A program made the translations under genes and the position numbers. Shown here one piece after another: positions 1 to 9,574 of a stretch of 64,000 nucleotides of DNA (the stretch's first letter is position 1; every line of letters starts with the position of its first letter). A model generated the notes under the pieces. That model was not told the DNA's origin, did no database searches, and worked only from the letters and a program-made list of their open reading frames with translations. Source of the stretch: Lachnospiraceae bacterium (lineage in GTDB: Bacteria; Bacillota; Clostridia; Lachnospirales; Lachnospiraceae); assembly GCA_024689465.1 (NCBI GenBank), contig JAILDL010000038.1, positions 39,878 to 103,877 of the forward strand. The letters run 5' to 3'.

Positions 1-4
1 TTTG

Positions 5-1051
5 CTAATTATATAAGTAGTCGATGAAATGCAGCCGTTTCTCCAGACAGGTCAGGGAAATGGAACTGGACTGAACGGATACTTCGCCGTCTGTGTGCAC
101 CCAGCGGGGAGAAGAGGTTTCCACCCGGTAAGTTTTTGCCCGGTATTCATCGATATGCGCAAACTTGAAATGATTGCCGGCATAGGCAGTGGGCAGAGCC
201 CGCAGGATCGTCTTTGTATCCAGATCGCCGATGGCACAGATATCCAGAAGTCCGTCATCTGCTACAGCATGCGGACAGAACTGGAAACCGCCGCCTTCAT
301 AGCGATGGTTCATGCCGGCCAGAAGAATGAGCCGGTCCAGATGAATGGGAGCGGGGATATCATCCAGATACAGATCGGCGGAAACGTCCCCGATGTTCAT
401 CAGCTGGGTAAGGGCAATGTTCAGATAGGAAAGCTTGCCCAGGCCCAGGGTATTGAGAAAGCTCTTCTTTTTGGAGGAATTGGCCTGTTCACATACGGCG
501 GCACCAAAGCCGATATCACTGCTGACGCCGAAATAGCTTCTGGAGGGAACCGAACCGTCCGTAATGGGTCCTCCTTCCTTGTCAAACATGTTGTTTAACG
601 TCAGGACGCCCAGATCCATGTGCCGCATCTTATCCGAACGGAGAATGCTCTTCAAGGTCTGGATGGGAGGAAGCTTTAATCCCAGATCCCGGGCCATATC
701 ATTACTGGAGCCGGTGGGAATATAGCCGATGGCGGTTTTGGAAAAATTGCAGACACCCTGCAGGGCTTCGTTTAAGGTACCGTCGCCGCCTAAAACAATG
801 ACTTTTAAAGGATAATCATCGGGATGATCCATACAGCCTTCCGCAGGATCGGGATCCGCAGGGATCTGTCCTGCATCTCCTCCGGCAAGGGGGGCGGTCA
901 GCTCTCTCATGATCCTGGCGATATCGCCGGGCTTTTCCGATAAATGAGCGGTGTAAGGGATCTCCTCACCCTTCATATACAGTTCCAGCTCCTTCCAGAG
1001 CAGGGAACCCTTTCCGGATTTGGAAGCGGGATTTACGATAAACTGATACAT
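5..1051 (-). CDS. Diacylglycerol/lipid kinase, YegS/DAGK family
   Basis: A 348-residue protein that opens with the family N-terminus MYQFIVNPASKSGKG and carries the nucleotide-binding GGDGT motif at about residues 88-92, followed by the GSSND loop near residue 120. The family phosphorylates diacylglycerol or a related lipid with ATP at the inner membrane face, recycling lipid turnover products. A Pro/Asp-rich insertion at about residues 55-82, before the GGDGT strand, is unusual and probably a surface loop. The stop codon lies five bases from the window edge, so the gene is complete. It is divergent from glyA. Family membership is clear; the exact lipid is not shown by sequence. Confidence 0.9.
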   Translation of the reverse strand: MYQFIVNPASKSGKGSLLWKELELYMKGEEIPYTAHLSEKPGDIARIMRELTAPLAGGDAGQIPADPDPAEGCMDHPDDYPLKVIVLGGDGTLNEALQGVCNFSKTAIGYIPTGSSNDMARDLGLKLPPIQTLKSILRSDKMRHMDLGVLTLNNMFDKEGGPITDGSVPSRSYFGVSSDIGFGAAVCEQANSSKKKSFLNTLGLGKLSYLNIALTQLMNIGDVSADLYLDDIPAPIHLDRLILLAGMNHRYEGGGFQFCPHAVADDGLLDICAIGDLDTKTILRALPTAYAGNHFKFAHIDEYRAKTYRVETSSPRWVHTDGEVSVQSSSISLTCLEKRLHFIDYLYN

Positions 1052-1115
1052 GAAACATGATCCTTTCCGATTTTCTCGAGTTTATAAGACTATTGTAGGC
1101 GTCTGTAAAATAAGT

Positions 1116-1143
1116 TTGCAAGATATTTTTTTTATGATACAAT
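1116..1143 (+). promoter_or_regulatory. Promoter of glyA
   Basis: TTGCAA at 1116-1121 and TACAAT at 1138-1143 with a 16-base spacer, about 70 bases upstream of the glyA start. Match is good but not perfect, so this is a prediction. Confidence 0.5.
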
Positions 1144-1213
1144 CGTTACTGATGTATTAACGCTTTAACTTGTAAAAGTGTTTAAACCACGATCATAAAC
1201 GAAGGAGAACAAG

Positions 1214-2452
1214 ATGTATTCACTGGACGAGGTAAAGAGAGAAGACCCCGAAATTGCCCAGGCAATTGAGGACGAATTAAGCAGACAGAACGATCACATC
1301 GAGCTGATTGCTTCCGAAAACTGGGTGAGCAAGGCTGTAATGGCAGCTATGGGAAGCCCGCTGACCAACAAGTATGCCGAAGGATATCCCGGAAAGCGCT
1401 ATTACGGTGGTTGCGACTGTGTGGATGTAGTGGAGAATCTGGCGATCGAAAGAGCCAAGCAGCTGTTTGGTTGCGATTACGCCAATGTACAGCCCCATTC
1501 CGGTGCACAGGCTAACTTTGCAGTACAGTTTGCCATTTGCGAGCCAGGAGATACCATCATGGGTATGAACTTAAACCATGGCGGACATCTGACCCACGGA
1601 AGCCCGGTGAATGTATCCGGTAAATATTTCAACATCGTTCCCTACGGTGTAAACGATGACGGCTTCATTGATTACGATGAGGTTCGCCGCCTGGCGCTGG
1701 AGTGCAAGCCCAAGATGATCATCGCAGGTGCTTCCGCATACGCCAGAACCATTGATTTTAAGAAGTTCCGTGAGATCGCTGATGAAGTCGGTGCGGTTCT
1801 CATGGTGGATATGGCACACATCGCCGGTCTGGTAGCTGCCGGTCTTCATCCCAGCCCCATTCCCTATGCCGATGTTGTAACCACAACAACCCACAAGACT
1901 CTGCGCGGACCTCGTGGAGGCCTGATCCTCTGCAACCAGGCTGCGCAGGAGAAGTACAATTTCAACAAGGCAATCTTCCCCGGAACCCAGGGTGGTCCTC
2001 TGATGCATGTGATCGCCGCTAAGGCAGTATGCTTTAAGGAAGCACTGACTCCGGAATTCAAGACCTATCAGAAGGCCATCGTGGACAACGCACAGGCTCT
2101 TTGCAAGGGTCTGCTCTCCCGAGACATCAAGATCGTTTCCGGTGGCACCGATAATCATCTGATGCTGGTGGATCTGACCAATTACAATGAGACCGGTAAG
2201 GCAGTGGAGAAACTCCTGGATGCTGCACATATCACAGCAAACAAGAACACCATTCCCAACGATCCTCAGAAGCCCTTCGTTACCAGTGGTATCCGTCTGG
2301 GAACACCTGCTGTTACCAGTCGTGGTATGAATACACAGGATATGGATCGCATCGCCGAAGCCATCGCGCTGATCATCAAGGGCGGTGAAGCAAACGTTCC
2401 TGCAGCCCGCGCTATCGTAGATGAGCTGACCGCCAAGTATCCTTTGATCTGA
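1214..2452 (+). CDS. glyA: Serine hydroxymethyltransferase
   Basis: A 412-residue protein of the PLP fold-type I family. It interconverts serine and glycine with tetrahydrofolate and 5,10-methylene-THF, feeding one-carbon units to purine, thymidylate and methionine synthesis. The PLP lysine lies in the hallmark [14 protein letters not shown] motif near residues 220-235; the N-terminal IELIASENW and [10 protein letters not shown] substrate-binding segments are intact. Length is normal for the family. The start is set by GGAG (1203-1206) a few bases before ATG. Transcribed alone, ending at a strong terminator. The thyA-folA pair further along would use the methylene-THF it makes. Confidence 0.98.
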   Translation: MYSLDEVKREDPEIAQAIEDELSRQNDHIELIASENWVSKAVMAAMGSPLTNKYAEGYPGKRYYGGCDCVDVVENLAIERAKQLFGCDYANVQPHSGAQANFAVQFAICEPGDTIMGMNLNHGGHLTHGSPVNVSGKYFNIVPYGVNDDGFIDYDEVRRLALECKPKMIIAGASAYARTIDFKKFREIADEVGAVLMVDMAHIAGLVAAGLHPSPIPYADVVTTTTHKTLRGPRGGLILCNQAAQEKYNFNKAIFPGTQGGPLMHVIAAKAVCFKEALTPEFKTYQKAIVDNAQALCKGLLSRDIKIVSGGTDNHLMLVDLTNYNETGKAVEKLLDAAHITANKNTIPNDPQKPFVTSGIRLGTPAVTSRGMNTQDMDRIAEAIALIIKGGEANVPAARAIVDELTAKYPLI

Positions 2453-2514
2453 TCGGATTGGTATTTTTATACAAAAAGAATGTATTAAAATTGTTTATTA
2501 TGTGGCTAATGCCG

Positions 2515-2550
2515 AAAATGCCCTGTTTTAAAGAAAACAGGGCATTTTTT
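2515..2550 (+). terminator. Intrinsic terminator of glyA
   Basis: Perfect 15-bp stem (2515-2529 with 2534-2548), loop AAAG, ending in a T-run. Confidence 0.93.
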
Positions 2551-2660
2551 GTTGCGCTTCCGGACTTTGCTGTGCTAAAATATCTTTCGATGGCGCACAT
2601 GTGTACATCTCACAAAGACACTCGGAAACATGTGTATGCTCTTGAAGGACAAGGTGAGAA

Positions 2661-3104
2661 ATGAAGGAAGCCAGCGAATACTTCGTAGTGCGTAAGAAGG
2701 CTGTTCCGGAGGTTCTTCTGAAGGTAGTGGAGGCCAAGACTCTGCTGGATTCAGAGAAGGTCCGTACAGTGCAGGAAGCGACTGACATGGTTGGGCTCAG
2801 CCGCAGCTCGTTCTACAAGTACAAAGACGATATCTTTGAATTTCATGATACGACCCAGGGTTCCACCATCACACTGATCTGCCAGATGGACGATGAGCCC
2901 GGTCTTTTGTCCGACGTACTGAAGATCATTGCCGATTGCGGTGCGAATATCCTGACGATCCATCAGAGTATTCCCATTAACAATGTGGCTTCCCTGACCA
3001 TCAGTATCCAGGCACTCCAGACTACCGGTAATCTTTCGGATATGCTGGCGAAGATGGAACATCATGCAGGAGTGCATCATGTGAAGATCATTGGTCGCGA
3101 ATAA
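2661..3104 (+). CDS. ACT domain protein, UPF0735/PheB-like
   Basis: A 147-residue protein. The N-terminal half has a helix-turn-helix-like segment (VGLSRSSFYKYKDDIF, about residues 45-60). The C-terminal half is an ACT domain starting at about residue 70 (ITLICQMDDEPGLLSDVLKI). ACT domains bind amino acids to regulate enzymes or transcription. The ribosome site is AAGGTGAG just before ATG. It lies directly upstream of homoserine dehydrogenase and aspartokinase, the arrangement known for this family in Bacillota, which suggests an amino-acid-sensing role in threonine or aspartate-family metabolism. The ligand and target are not known from sequence. Confidence 0.88.
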   Translation: MKEASEYFVVRKKAVPEVLLKVVEAKTLLDSEKVRTVQEATDMVGLSRSSFYKYKDDIFEFHDTTQGSTITLICQMDDEPGLLSDVLKIIADCGANILTIHQSIPINNVASLTISIQALQTTGNLSDMLAKMEHHAGVHHVKIIGRE

Positions 3105-3220
3105 GAGAATTTCTCACATGCGTTCGAAATTCTCTCGACGTTCAAACAGAGTTTGAACGTCCTGAAATAAGATACGGATTGGAAAAAGTTCTTACGACGT
3201 TCCACTAAGTGGAAGCGTCC
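3105..3220 (+). repeat. Three consecutive inverted repeats between ACT gene and hom
   Basis: Three stem-loops sit back to back: 3105-3113 with 3126-3134 (9 bp perfect), 3137-3147 with 3151-3161 (11 bp perfect, loop AGA), and about 3196-3206 with 3209-3220 (one bulge). Stems 2 and 3 both begin GACGTTC. None is followed by a T-run, so they are not ordinary terminators. They occupy almost all of the space between the two genes. Confidence 0.6.
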
Positions 3221-3249
3221 ACATAATACATAGAGGATTGGAGAGTTGT

Positions 3250-4458
3250 ATGAGTAAGATTGCAGTTTTGGGTTATGGTACGGTTGGTAGTGGTGTTGTG
3301 GAAGTGATCGAGAAGAACCAGGACATTGTCAGCCGAAATGCCGGAGAGGCAGTGGAGGTTAAGTATGTGCTGGATCTGCGGGATTTTCCCGGTGATCCCA
3401 TTCAGGACCGTGTGGTGCATGATGTGAATGTGATCCTGGAGGATCCGGAGATCAGCGTGGTCTGCGAGACCATGGGAGGAAACGAGCCTGCCTATACGTT
3501 TTCCAAGAAGGCGCTGGAAGCCGGCAAGAGTGTATGCACGTCCAACAAGGAGCTGGTAGCAAATCACGGACCGGAACTGATCCGTATTGCGAAAGAGCAC
3601 AACTGCAATTATTTCTTTGAAGCCAGCGTAGGCGGCGGTATTCCCATTATCCGCCCTATGATCGAAGCGCTGACGGCAGAGCATGTGGTAGAGATCTCCG
3701 GTATCGTCAACGGCACCACCAATTACATCCTGACCAAGATGACGGAAGAGGGTGCTGACTTTGATGAGACCTTAAAGGATGCACAGAACAAGGGCTATGC
3801 AGAGCGTAACCCGGAAGCAGATATTGAAGGCTATGATGCCAGAAGAAAGATCGCGATCCTGTCCGGCCTTATGAGTGGCCAGTATGTAAAGGACGGCGAT
3901 ATCCACACCGAAGGCATCACAGCAATTTCCAAGGCAGATATCCAGTATGCGGCGCAGCTTGGCATGAACATCAAGCTTCTTGCCAGAAGCAAGCAGACAA
4001 AGCATGGCTATGAAGTGATGGTCGCTCCTTTCCTGGTAGGCAAGGAGAGCCCGCTGTATGCAGTAAGCGGTGTTTTCAATGGCATCGTTGTGGAAGGTGA
4101 CATGCTGGGACAGGCCATGTTCTACGGACAGGGTGCCGGAAAGCTTGCCACGGCCAGTGCGGTTGTAGGCGATGTAGTTGAGGCTGTTCAGAAAGCCGGA
4201 AAACATGTTGAGATCTTCTGGTCTCAGGAGCCTGCAAAGCTTGCCGGACTGGATGAAGCAGAGCATGCATTCCTGGTACGTGTCGCAAACGATACGCCTC
4301 AGGAGAGTGTTGCGAAACTGTTTGGCGAGCCCGAAGTTGTGATCGAAAATCTGGTTGAAGGTGAATATGCATTTATGACGGCTTCTATGGCAGAAGCGCA
4401 GTTTAATGAGAAATATGAGGCACTTGCCGGAACCATCGGACGAATTCGATTGATGTAA
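3250..4458 (+). CDS. hom: Homoserine dehydrogenase
   Basis: A 402-residue enzyme that reduces aspartate semialdehyde to homoserine with NAD(P)H, the branch point to threonine and methionine. The Rossmann motif GYGTVGSG is at residues 8-15, the catalytic region reads GGGIPIIRPM and NGTTNYILTKM, and the C-terminal catalytic segment is present. The protein ends at about residue 400, without the full C-terminal ACT domain of the longer 430-residue forms; the separate ACT protein upstream may supply sensing (inference). The start at ATG 3250 is preferred over an in-frame TTG at 3238 because GGAG lies at 3240-3243. Followed by aspartokinase 41 bases on. Confidence 0.95.
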   Translation: MSKIAVLGYGTVGSGVVEVIEKNQDIVSRNAGEAVEVKYVLDLRDFPGDPIQDRVVHDVNVILEDPEISVVCETMGGNEPAYTFSKKALEAGKSVCTSNKELVANHGPELIRIAKEHNCNYFFEASVGGGIPIIRPMIEALTAEHVVEISGIVNGTTNYILTKMTEEGADFDETLKDAQNKGYAERNPEADIEGYDARRKIAILSGLMSGQYVKDGDIHTEGITAISKADIQYAAQLGMNIKLLARSKQTKHGYEVMVAPFLVGKESPLYAVSGVFNGIVVEGDMLGQAMFYGQGAGKLATASAVVGDVVEAVQKAGKHVEIFWSQEPAKLAGLDEAEHAFLVRVANDTPQESVAKLFGEPEVVIENLVEGEYAFMTASMAEAQFNEKYEALAGTIGRIRLM

Positions 4459-4499
4459 GAAGTACGAAAGTTTTAACCTGAGGAGAATAAAAAAATATT

Positions 4500-5819
4500 A
4501 TGAAAAAAGTAGTCAAGTTCGGTGGTAGTTCTTTAGCCAGTGCGGAGCAGTTCAAAAAGGTGGGGGATATCATCCGTTCGGATGCATCCCGCCGTTATGT
4601 AGTGCCTTCCGCACCTGGCAAGCGCCATTCCAAGGATACCAAGGTAACAGACATGCTCTATGCCTGCTACGCTCTGGCAGAAGCAGATAAGGATTTTTCC
4701 GCAGCACTGCAGAAGATCCGTGCCAGATACGATGAGATCATCAAGGGACTGGGTCTCAAGCTGAATCTGGACAGTGAGTTTAAGACCATTGAAAAGAATT
4801 TCAAGGACAAAGCCGGAAGCGATTATGCCGCTTCCAGAGGAGAATATTTAAACGGTATCATCATGGCGGAATATTTAGGCTTCCCCTTCATTGATGCCGC
4901 AGAGGTGATTCGCTTTGATGCCAAAGGCAATTTCGATGCGGATACTACCGACAGCCTGTTAAAGAAGAGACTGGAAAAGAATGAATATGCAGTGGTTCCC
5001 GGTTTCTACGGCGCATACAAGAACGGAACGGTAAAGACCTTCTCCAGAGGCGGTTCCGATATCACTGGTTCCATCGTGGCAAAGGCGGCCAGAGTAGATG
5101 TATACGAGAACTGGACAGATGTTTCCGGTTTCATGGTAGCAGATCCCCGGATCATTGAGAAACCTGCCAACATTGAGATGATCACCTACAGAGAACTGCG
5201 AGAACTGTCCTACATGGGCGCCGGCGTTCTCCATGCGGATTCCATCTTCCCGGTACGGAAGGAAGGAATTCCCATCAACATCCGAAACACCAATGCTCCG
5301 GAAGATCCCGGTACTTGGATCGTAGAGAGCACCTGCCAGAAGTCCAAGTATACCATTACCGGTATTGCAGGAAAGAAGGGCTTCTGTGCCATCAACATTG
5401 AAAAAGACATGATGAACTCCGAGATCGGATTTGGCCGCAAGGTTCTGCAGGCTTTTGAAGATAACGGGATCTCTTTTGAGCATACACCTTCCGGTATCGA
5501 TACCATGACGGTATTCGTTCACCAGGATGAGTTCATGCACAAGGAGCAGAGCGTCGTATCTCAGCTGCATCGCCTGACTTCTCCCGATTCCATTGAGATC
5601 GAGTCGGACCTTGCTCTGATCGCCGTGGTAGGTCGTGGCATGAAGTCCACCAGAGGTACTGCAGGCCGTATCTTCTCCGCACTGGCCCATGCCAATGTCA
5701 ACGTGCGTATGATCGACCAGGGTTCTTCCGAGTTAAACATCATCATCGGTGTGGCCAACGAAGACTTTGAAGCAGCGATCCGTGCAATCTATGATATTTT
5801 TGTATTAGTAAGAATCTGA
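4500..5819 (+). CDS. lysC: Aspartate kinase
   Basis: A 439-residue monofunctional aspartokinase catalysing ATP-dependent phosphorylation of aspartate, the entry to lysine, threonine and methionine. The N-terminal KFGGSS motif and the FSRGGSDITGS catalytic segment (about residues 180-190) are intact. Tandem ACT regulatory domains occupy about residues 295-439, so feedback inhibition by lysine and/or threonine is expected. AGGAG (4481-4485) is 14 bases before ATG, longer than usual, but there is no better start. It forms an ACT-hom-ask cluster and is followed by a strong terminator. Confidence 0.95.
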   Translation: MKKVVKFGGSSLASAEQFKKVGDIIRSDASRRYVVPSAPGKRHSKDTKVTDMLYACYALAEADKDFSAALQKIRARYDEIIKGLGLKLNLDSEFKTIEKNFKDKAGSDYAASRGEYLNGIIMAEYLGFPFIDAAEVIRFDAKGNFDADTTDSLLKKRLEKNEYAVVPGFYGAYKNGTVKTFSRGGSDITGSIVAKAARVDVYENWTDVSGFMVADPRIIEKPANIEMITYRELRELSYMGAGVLHADSIFPVRKEGIPINIRNTNAPEDPGTWIVESTCQKSKYTITGIAGKKGFCAINIEKDMMNSEIGFGRKVLQAFEDNGISFEHTPSGIDTMTVFVHQDEFMHKEQSVVSQLHRLTSPDSIEIESDLALIAVVGRGMKSTRGTAGRIFSALAHANVNVRMIDQGSSELNIIIGVANEDFEAAIRAIYDIFVLVRI

Positions 5820-5832
5820 TATATGTATTGTT

Positions 5833-5867
5833 AAGGCTGTGTCTGTTTTCAGACACAGCCTTTTTTT
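5833..5867 (+). terminator. Intrinsic terminator of the hom-ask cluster
   Basis: Perfect 13-bp stem 5833-5845 with 5850-5862, TTTT loop, then seven Ts. Confidence 0.93.
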
Positions 5868-5907
5868 GTGCCGAGAAATGAACCCCTAACCCCGTCCCCA
5901 AGAGTTC

Positions 5908-5942
5908 AAAAAAAGGGTTCAGGCAAAAGCCTGAACCCTTTT
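5908..5942 (-). terminator. Intrinsic terminator of fba
   Basis: Perfect 14-bp stem 5911-5924 with 5929-5942, AAAA loop on the plus strand. Read on the minus strand it ends in seven Us, serving fba. Confidence 0.9.
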
Positions 5943-5956
5943 AAAAGTCTGATCTA

Positions 5957-6895
5957 TCAGATTTTGTTGTTAGAACCAAGTACATCAACGATCTTGTGAG
6001 CAACGATATCCTTTACATTGCTACGACCATCGGTCAGGTACTGACGAGGATCGAAGTGATCGGGATGCTCTACGAAGTGCTTACGAACACCGGCTGTCAG
6101 ACCAAGACGAAGGTCGGAGTCGATGTTGATCTTGCAAACAGCACCCTTAGCAGCTTCACGCAGCTGATCTTCGGGAATACCGATGGCATCCTTCAGTGCG
6201 CCGCCGTGCTCGTTGATGATCTTTACATATTCCTGAGGAACAGAAGAAGATCCGTGCAGAACGATAGGGAATCCGGGAAGTCTCTTGGCAACTTCTGCCA
6301 GGATGTCCAGACGCAGCTTAGGATTGGTACCGGGCTTAAACTTGTAAGCACCGTGGCTGGTTCCGATCGCGATTGCCAGGGAATCTACACCGGTTCTCTT
6401 AACGAACTCTTCTACCTGATCAGGATCAGTGTACATAGCCTTGTCATCAGCAACCTTAACATCATCTTCCACACCGGCTAAGGTACCAAGCTCTGCCTCA
6501 ACAACTACACCATGCTCATGAGCGTAATCAGCAACCTTCTTGGACTCTGCGATGTTCTCTTCGAAAGAGTGGGAAGAGTAGTCGATCATAACGGAAGTAA
6601 ATCCGTTGTCTACGCAATCCTTGCAGGTAGCGAAGTCTGCGCCGTGATCCAGGTGAAGAACGATGGGAAGTTCAGGATGCAGTTCAACAGCAGCCTCTAC
6701 TAACTTTACAAGGTAGATAGAGTTTGCATACTTTCTTGCGCCTGCAGATGCCTGCAGGATGACAGGGCTCTTCAGCTCTGCAGCTGCTTCTGTGATCGCC
6801 TGAACGATTTCCATGTTGTTTACATTGAAAGCACCGATCGCATAACCGCCATCGTAAGCTTTCTTGAACATTTCAGTAGATGTAACTAAAGCCAT
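5957..6895 (-). CDS. fba: Class II fructose-1,6-bisphosphate aldolase
   Basis: A 312-residue zinc aldolase cleaving fructose 1,6-bisphosphate to dihydroxyacetone phosphate and glyceraldehyde 3-phosphate in glycolysis. The N-terminus GYAIGAFNVNN, the metal and catalytic HLDHG motif (residues 81-85), GTSHGAYKF and VLHGSSSVP are all present. The start is preceded by an AAAGGCGG ribosome site. It is monocistronic, with a clear promoter and terminator, and shows the codon bias of a highly expressed gene. Confidence 0.97.
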   Translation of the reverse strand: MALVTSTEMFKKAYDGGYAIGAFNVNNMEIVQAITEAAAELKSPVILQASAGARKYANSIYLVKLVEAAVELHPELPIVLHLDHGADFATCKDCVDNGFTSVMIDYSSHSFEENIAESKKVADYAHEHGVVVEAELGTLAGVEDDVKVADDKAMYTDPDQVEEFVKRTGVDSLAIAIGTSHGAYKFKPGTNPKLRLDILAEVAKRLPGFPIVLHGSSSVPQEYVKIINEHGGALKDAIGIPEDQLREAAKGAVCKINIDSDLRLGLTAGVRKHFVEHPDHFDPRQYLTDGRSNVKDIVAHKIVDVLGSNNKI

Positions 6896-6941
6896 TTCAA
6901 ATACCGCCTTTCATATTAGTTTGTTTCCCAAAACTGTACTC

Positions 6942-6970
6942 ATTATAGCGCACGTCCCTGTAATTGGAAA
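6942..6970 (-). promoter_or_regulatory. Promoter of fba
   Basis: On the minus strand TTTCCA (6965-6970) and a perfect TATAAT (6942-6947) are separated by 17 bases, about 45 bases before the fba start. Confidence 0.65.
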
Positions 6971-7037
6971 GATATTTTTTTAACGAAACTTAATTGGAAT
7001 AAAGGATTTCTTAAGGAACGATAAGTGTATTATGCGT

Positions 7038-7043
7038 TATAAT
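7038..7043 (+). promoter_or_regulatory. Possible -10 box for the ABC export operon
   Basis: TATAAT at 7038-7043, about 90 bases upstream of the operon. No convincing -35 box is seen, so confidence is limited. Confidence 0.35.
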
Positions 7044-7131
7044 ACAGTTGAATCGAACAGGGTGAAAAAAAGGCGCAAAATAAGGGCGTTTCAGGTTCAC
7101 TCATGATACAGGATTATGATGGAGAGAGAAA

Positions 7132-7863
7132 GTGGGAACACAACAACCTGCCATACAGGTCAAAGACCTGTATAAAGTCTATCGTGTAGGCGAGACGAAG
7201 GTGCGTGCTCTGAACGGAGTGGATTTTACCATATATAAAGGGGAATTCTGTTCCATTGTGGGTGCCTCCGGTTCCGGAAAGTCTACACTCTTAAACATGC
7301 TGGCAGGCCTTGAGAAACCGACCAAGGGTCAGGTGGTCATCGCCGGCGAGCATATCGAAAAGAAAAACGAAAGCCAATTGGTTAAATTCAGAAGAGAGCA
7401 CATCGGATTTATCTTTCAGTCCTTTAATCTGATGCCCACCATGGATGCCGTGGAAAATGTGGCGCTGCCACTTACGTTCCAGGGGATCGGAAAAGGGGAG
7501 CGGATGAAACGGGCCAACAAGGTGCTGGATCTGGTGGGACTGGAAAAGTACAAGGACCACAGGCCGACCCAGATGTCCGGTGGTCAGCAGCAGAGAGTGG
7601 GTGTTGCCAGGGCTCTGGTGGTAAATCCGGAGATCATCTTTGCAGATGAGCCTACCGGTAACCTGGATTCCAAAACCAGCGAAGAAGTTATGCAGCTGAT
7701 GAAGAAAGTTGTCCGGGAGCAGAACCAGACGCTGGTCATGGTTACTCATGACAATCATCTGGCTTCCTATGCAGACCGGATCTTTCATATCAAAGACGGT
7801 AAGATCGAGATGATCGAAGATAACCGGCAGCAACAGACAGAAAACGAATCTACTACTATATAA
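7132..7863 (+). CDS. ABC transporter ATP-binding protein, MacB/LolD type
   Basis: A 243-residue ATPase. Walker A GASGSGKST is near residue 44, the Q-loop IGFIFQSFNLMP follows, the signature is MSGGQQQRVGVARAL and Walker B IIFADEPTGNLDS. This subfamily powers MacB-type permeases that export peptides, drugs or lipoproteins by a mechanotransmission cycle rather than importing solutes. It starts at GTG, with GGAGAG just upstream. It is the first gene of a three-gene operon; the secreted partner follows 15 bases later and the permease after that. Confidence 0.93.
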   Translation: MGTQQPAIQVKDLYKVYRVGETKVRALNGVDFTIYKGEFCSIVGASGSGKSTLLNMLAGLEKPTKGQVVIAGEHIEKKNESQLVKFRREHIGFIFQSFNLMPTMDAVENVALPLTFQGIGKGERMKRANKVLDLVGLEKYKDHRPTQMSGGQQQRVGVARALVVNPEIIFADEPTGNLDSKTSEEVMQLMKKVVREQNQTLVMVTHDNHLASYADRIFHIKDGKIEMIEDNRQQQTENESTTI

Positions 7864-7878
7864 GAAGGAATCAAACCT

Positions 7879-9573
7879 ATGAAGACGATGAACATGAAGA
7901 AAACTGTTTTAAAGCTGGCTGCTCTTTGCCTGATGATCTTTGTGATCTTCGGCACAGCTTCCATGAGAGCCTATGCAGCGGATCCTGCCACGGCAAAGGA
8001 TACACTGACCGATTATCTGAACCATCTGGTAGTGACCAAGCATACCACTTCCATTCAGACCGATAAATTAAGAAGCATTTACTATACAGCTATCAATTAC
8101 ATCAATGCCAACTATCCGGAAAGTGAAGACAAGGAAGTGCCGGATGATTACATTGATTCCGTAAAGGATGACATGGATATGGTGGTAAAGGACATCATCG
8201 CCGATGCAGATACGCCCAAGTACCTGTTCCTGGCCGATACCGCAGCAACGCCTACCGCATCCTACGGACAGACTATCCGTCTGTGCGTGCCGGTGATCAA
8301 CTACGGTACCGTTGCCTTATCCGATGTCATTGTACAGCCCCATGTTTCCGGCTCCGTATCCGAATGGCCTTTTGAGATCAGTACCGCAGGCTCCACACAG
8401 ATGATCAAATCCATTCCTGCTTACGAGGATGGCATCAACATCAACGATTACCGCCAGGAACTGGGCTGGACCTTTAAAGTCAGAAGCGATGTAAAGACCG
8501 GTTACTATCCTGTCAAGTTCGATGTAACCTATCACATCAACGGAACCACCGAGCAGGGAGAAGAACTGCTGACCTTATATGTATACGTGAAAGGTAAGCC
8601 GGAAAACGGTAACCTGGACGGTACCACCGATCCCAAGAATACCTCCAAGCCCCGTATCATCGTTACCGGTTTCGAGACAGAGCCGGAGAAGGTTTACGCA
8701 GGTTCTACCTTTACTCTGCACATTCATATTAAAAATACTTCCACTTCCACGGTTGTGACCAACGCATTGTTTGATATGCAGGCCGTACAGGAAGGTACTG
8801 ACAAGACCAATACCTATTCCGCATTCCTGCCTACCAGCGGTTCCAGTTCCGTATACATGAACTCCATCGGCTGCGGTGAGAGCAGAGACATTACCATCGA
8901 AATGACAGCCAAGGCAGACCTGGCACAGAAACCGTATGTACTGGATGTCAATATGAAATACGATGCCGGTGAAGCCATTGATCTGGCAGATACCGCATCC
9001 GTTTCCATTCCCATTTATCAGGAATCCAGATACGATACCGGCGCAGAGGACATCGCTCCTTCTTCCATTCCCGTGGGGGATCAGTCCAATGTGATGTTCT
9101 CCATCTATAACACCGGAAAGACGACTTTATACAATGTATGGGCTCGTTTTGATCCTGAAGTGGTAAGCGGCGGAGATACCTTTGTGGGAACCCTTTCTCC
9201 CGGAGCAACGGGCAATGTGGATACCATGGTGACCGGTCTGGCTGCCAATGACGGTACTTTAAAGTGCACCATTTCCTATGAGGATGAGTCCGGAAACGTG
9301 ACCACCGAAGAGAAGACCCTGGAGCTGTCCATTTACGAGGATTCCTTCGAAGATATGGGTGACTGGAACGGCGACATGGGCTCTGAAGATGACATGGGTA
9401 TGTACGACGGTATGGATGACGGCTCCCAGGGCGGCATCAAGAAGTACATTGGCTGGATCATCGCAGCCGCCGTTGTGATCATCGCAGTGGCAGCGATCTT
9501 TGTTCGCAGGCATCTGAAGAAGAAGAGAGAAAAGAAGGAAGCAGACGAATTATCAGAGGATCTGGAGGGCTAA
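7879..9573 (+). CDS. Secreted, C-terminally anchored CARDB/NEW3-like protein of the ABC operon
   Basis: A 564-residue protein with an N-terminal signal peptide (about residues 1-35, cleavage near ...RAYAAD). The long extracellular part has several beta-sandwich repeats; segments such as FTLHIHIKNTSTSTVVTN and NVMFSIYNTGKTTLYNV look like CARDB/NEW3 domains, which often mediate adhesion or protein binding. An acidic Gly/Asp/Met-rich linker precedes a single C-terminal membrane helix (about residues 520-543) and a Lys/Arg-rich tail. Its place between ATPase and permease genes suggests an extracytoplasmic partner of the exporter, analogous in position to MacA. Its ribosome site AAGGA overlaps the end of the upstream gene. 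Function is inferred. Confidence 0.8.
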   Translation: MKTMNMKKTVLKLAALCLMIFVIFGTASMRAYAADPATAKDTLTDYLNHLVVTKHTTSIQTDKLRSIYYTAINYINANYPESEDKEVPDDYIDSVKDDMDMVVKDIIADADTPKYLFLADTAATPTASYGQTIRLCVPVINYGTVALSDVIVQPHVSGSVSEWPFEISTAGSTQMIKSIPAYEDGININDYRQELGWTFKVRSDVKTGYYPVKFDVTYHINGTTEQGEELLTLYVYVKGKPENGNLDGTTDPKNTSKPRIIVTGFETEPEKVYAGSTFTLHIHIKNTSTSTVVTNALFDMQAVQEGTDKTNTYSAFLPTSGSSSVYMNSIGCGESRDITIEMTAKADLAQKPYVLDVNMKYDAGEAIDLADTASVSIPIYQESRYDTGAEDIAPSSIPVGDQSNVMFSIYNTGKTTLYNVWARFDPEVVSGGDTFVGTLSPGATGNVDTMVTGLAANDGTLKCTISYEDESGNVTTEEKTLELSIYEDSFEDMGDWNGDMGSEDDMGMYDGMDDGSQGGIKKYIGWIIAAAVVIIAVAAIFVRRHLKKKREKKEADELSEDLEG

Positions 9574-9574
9574 C

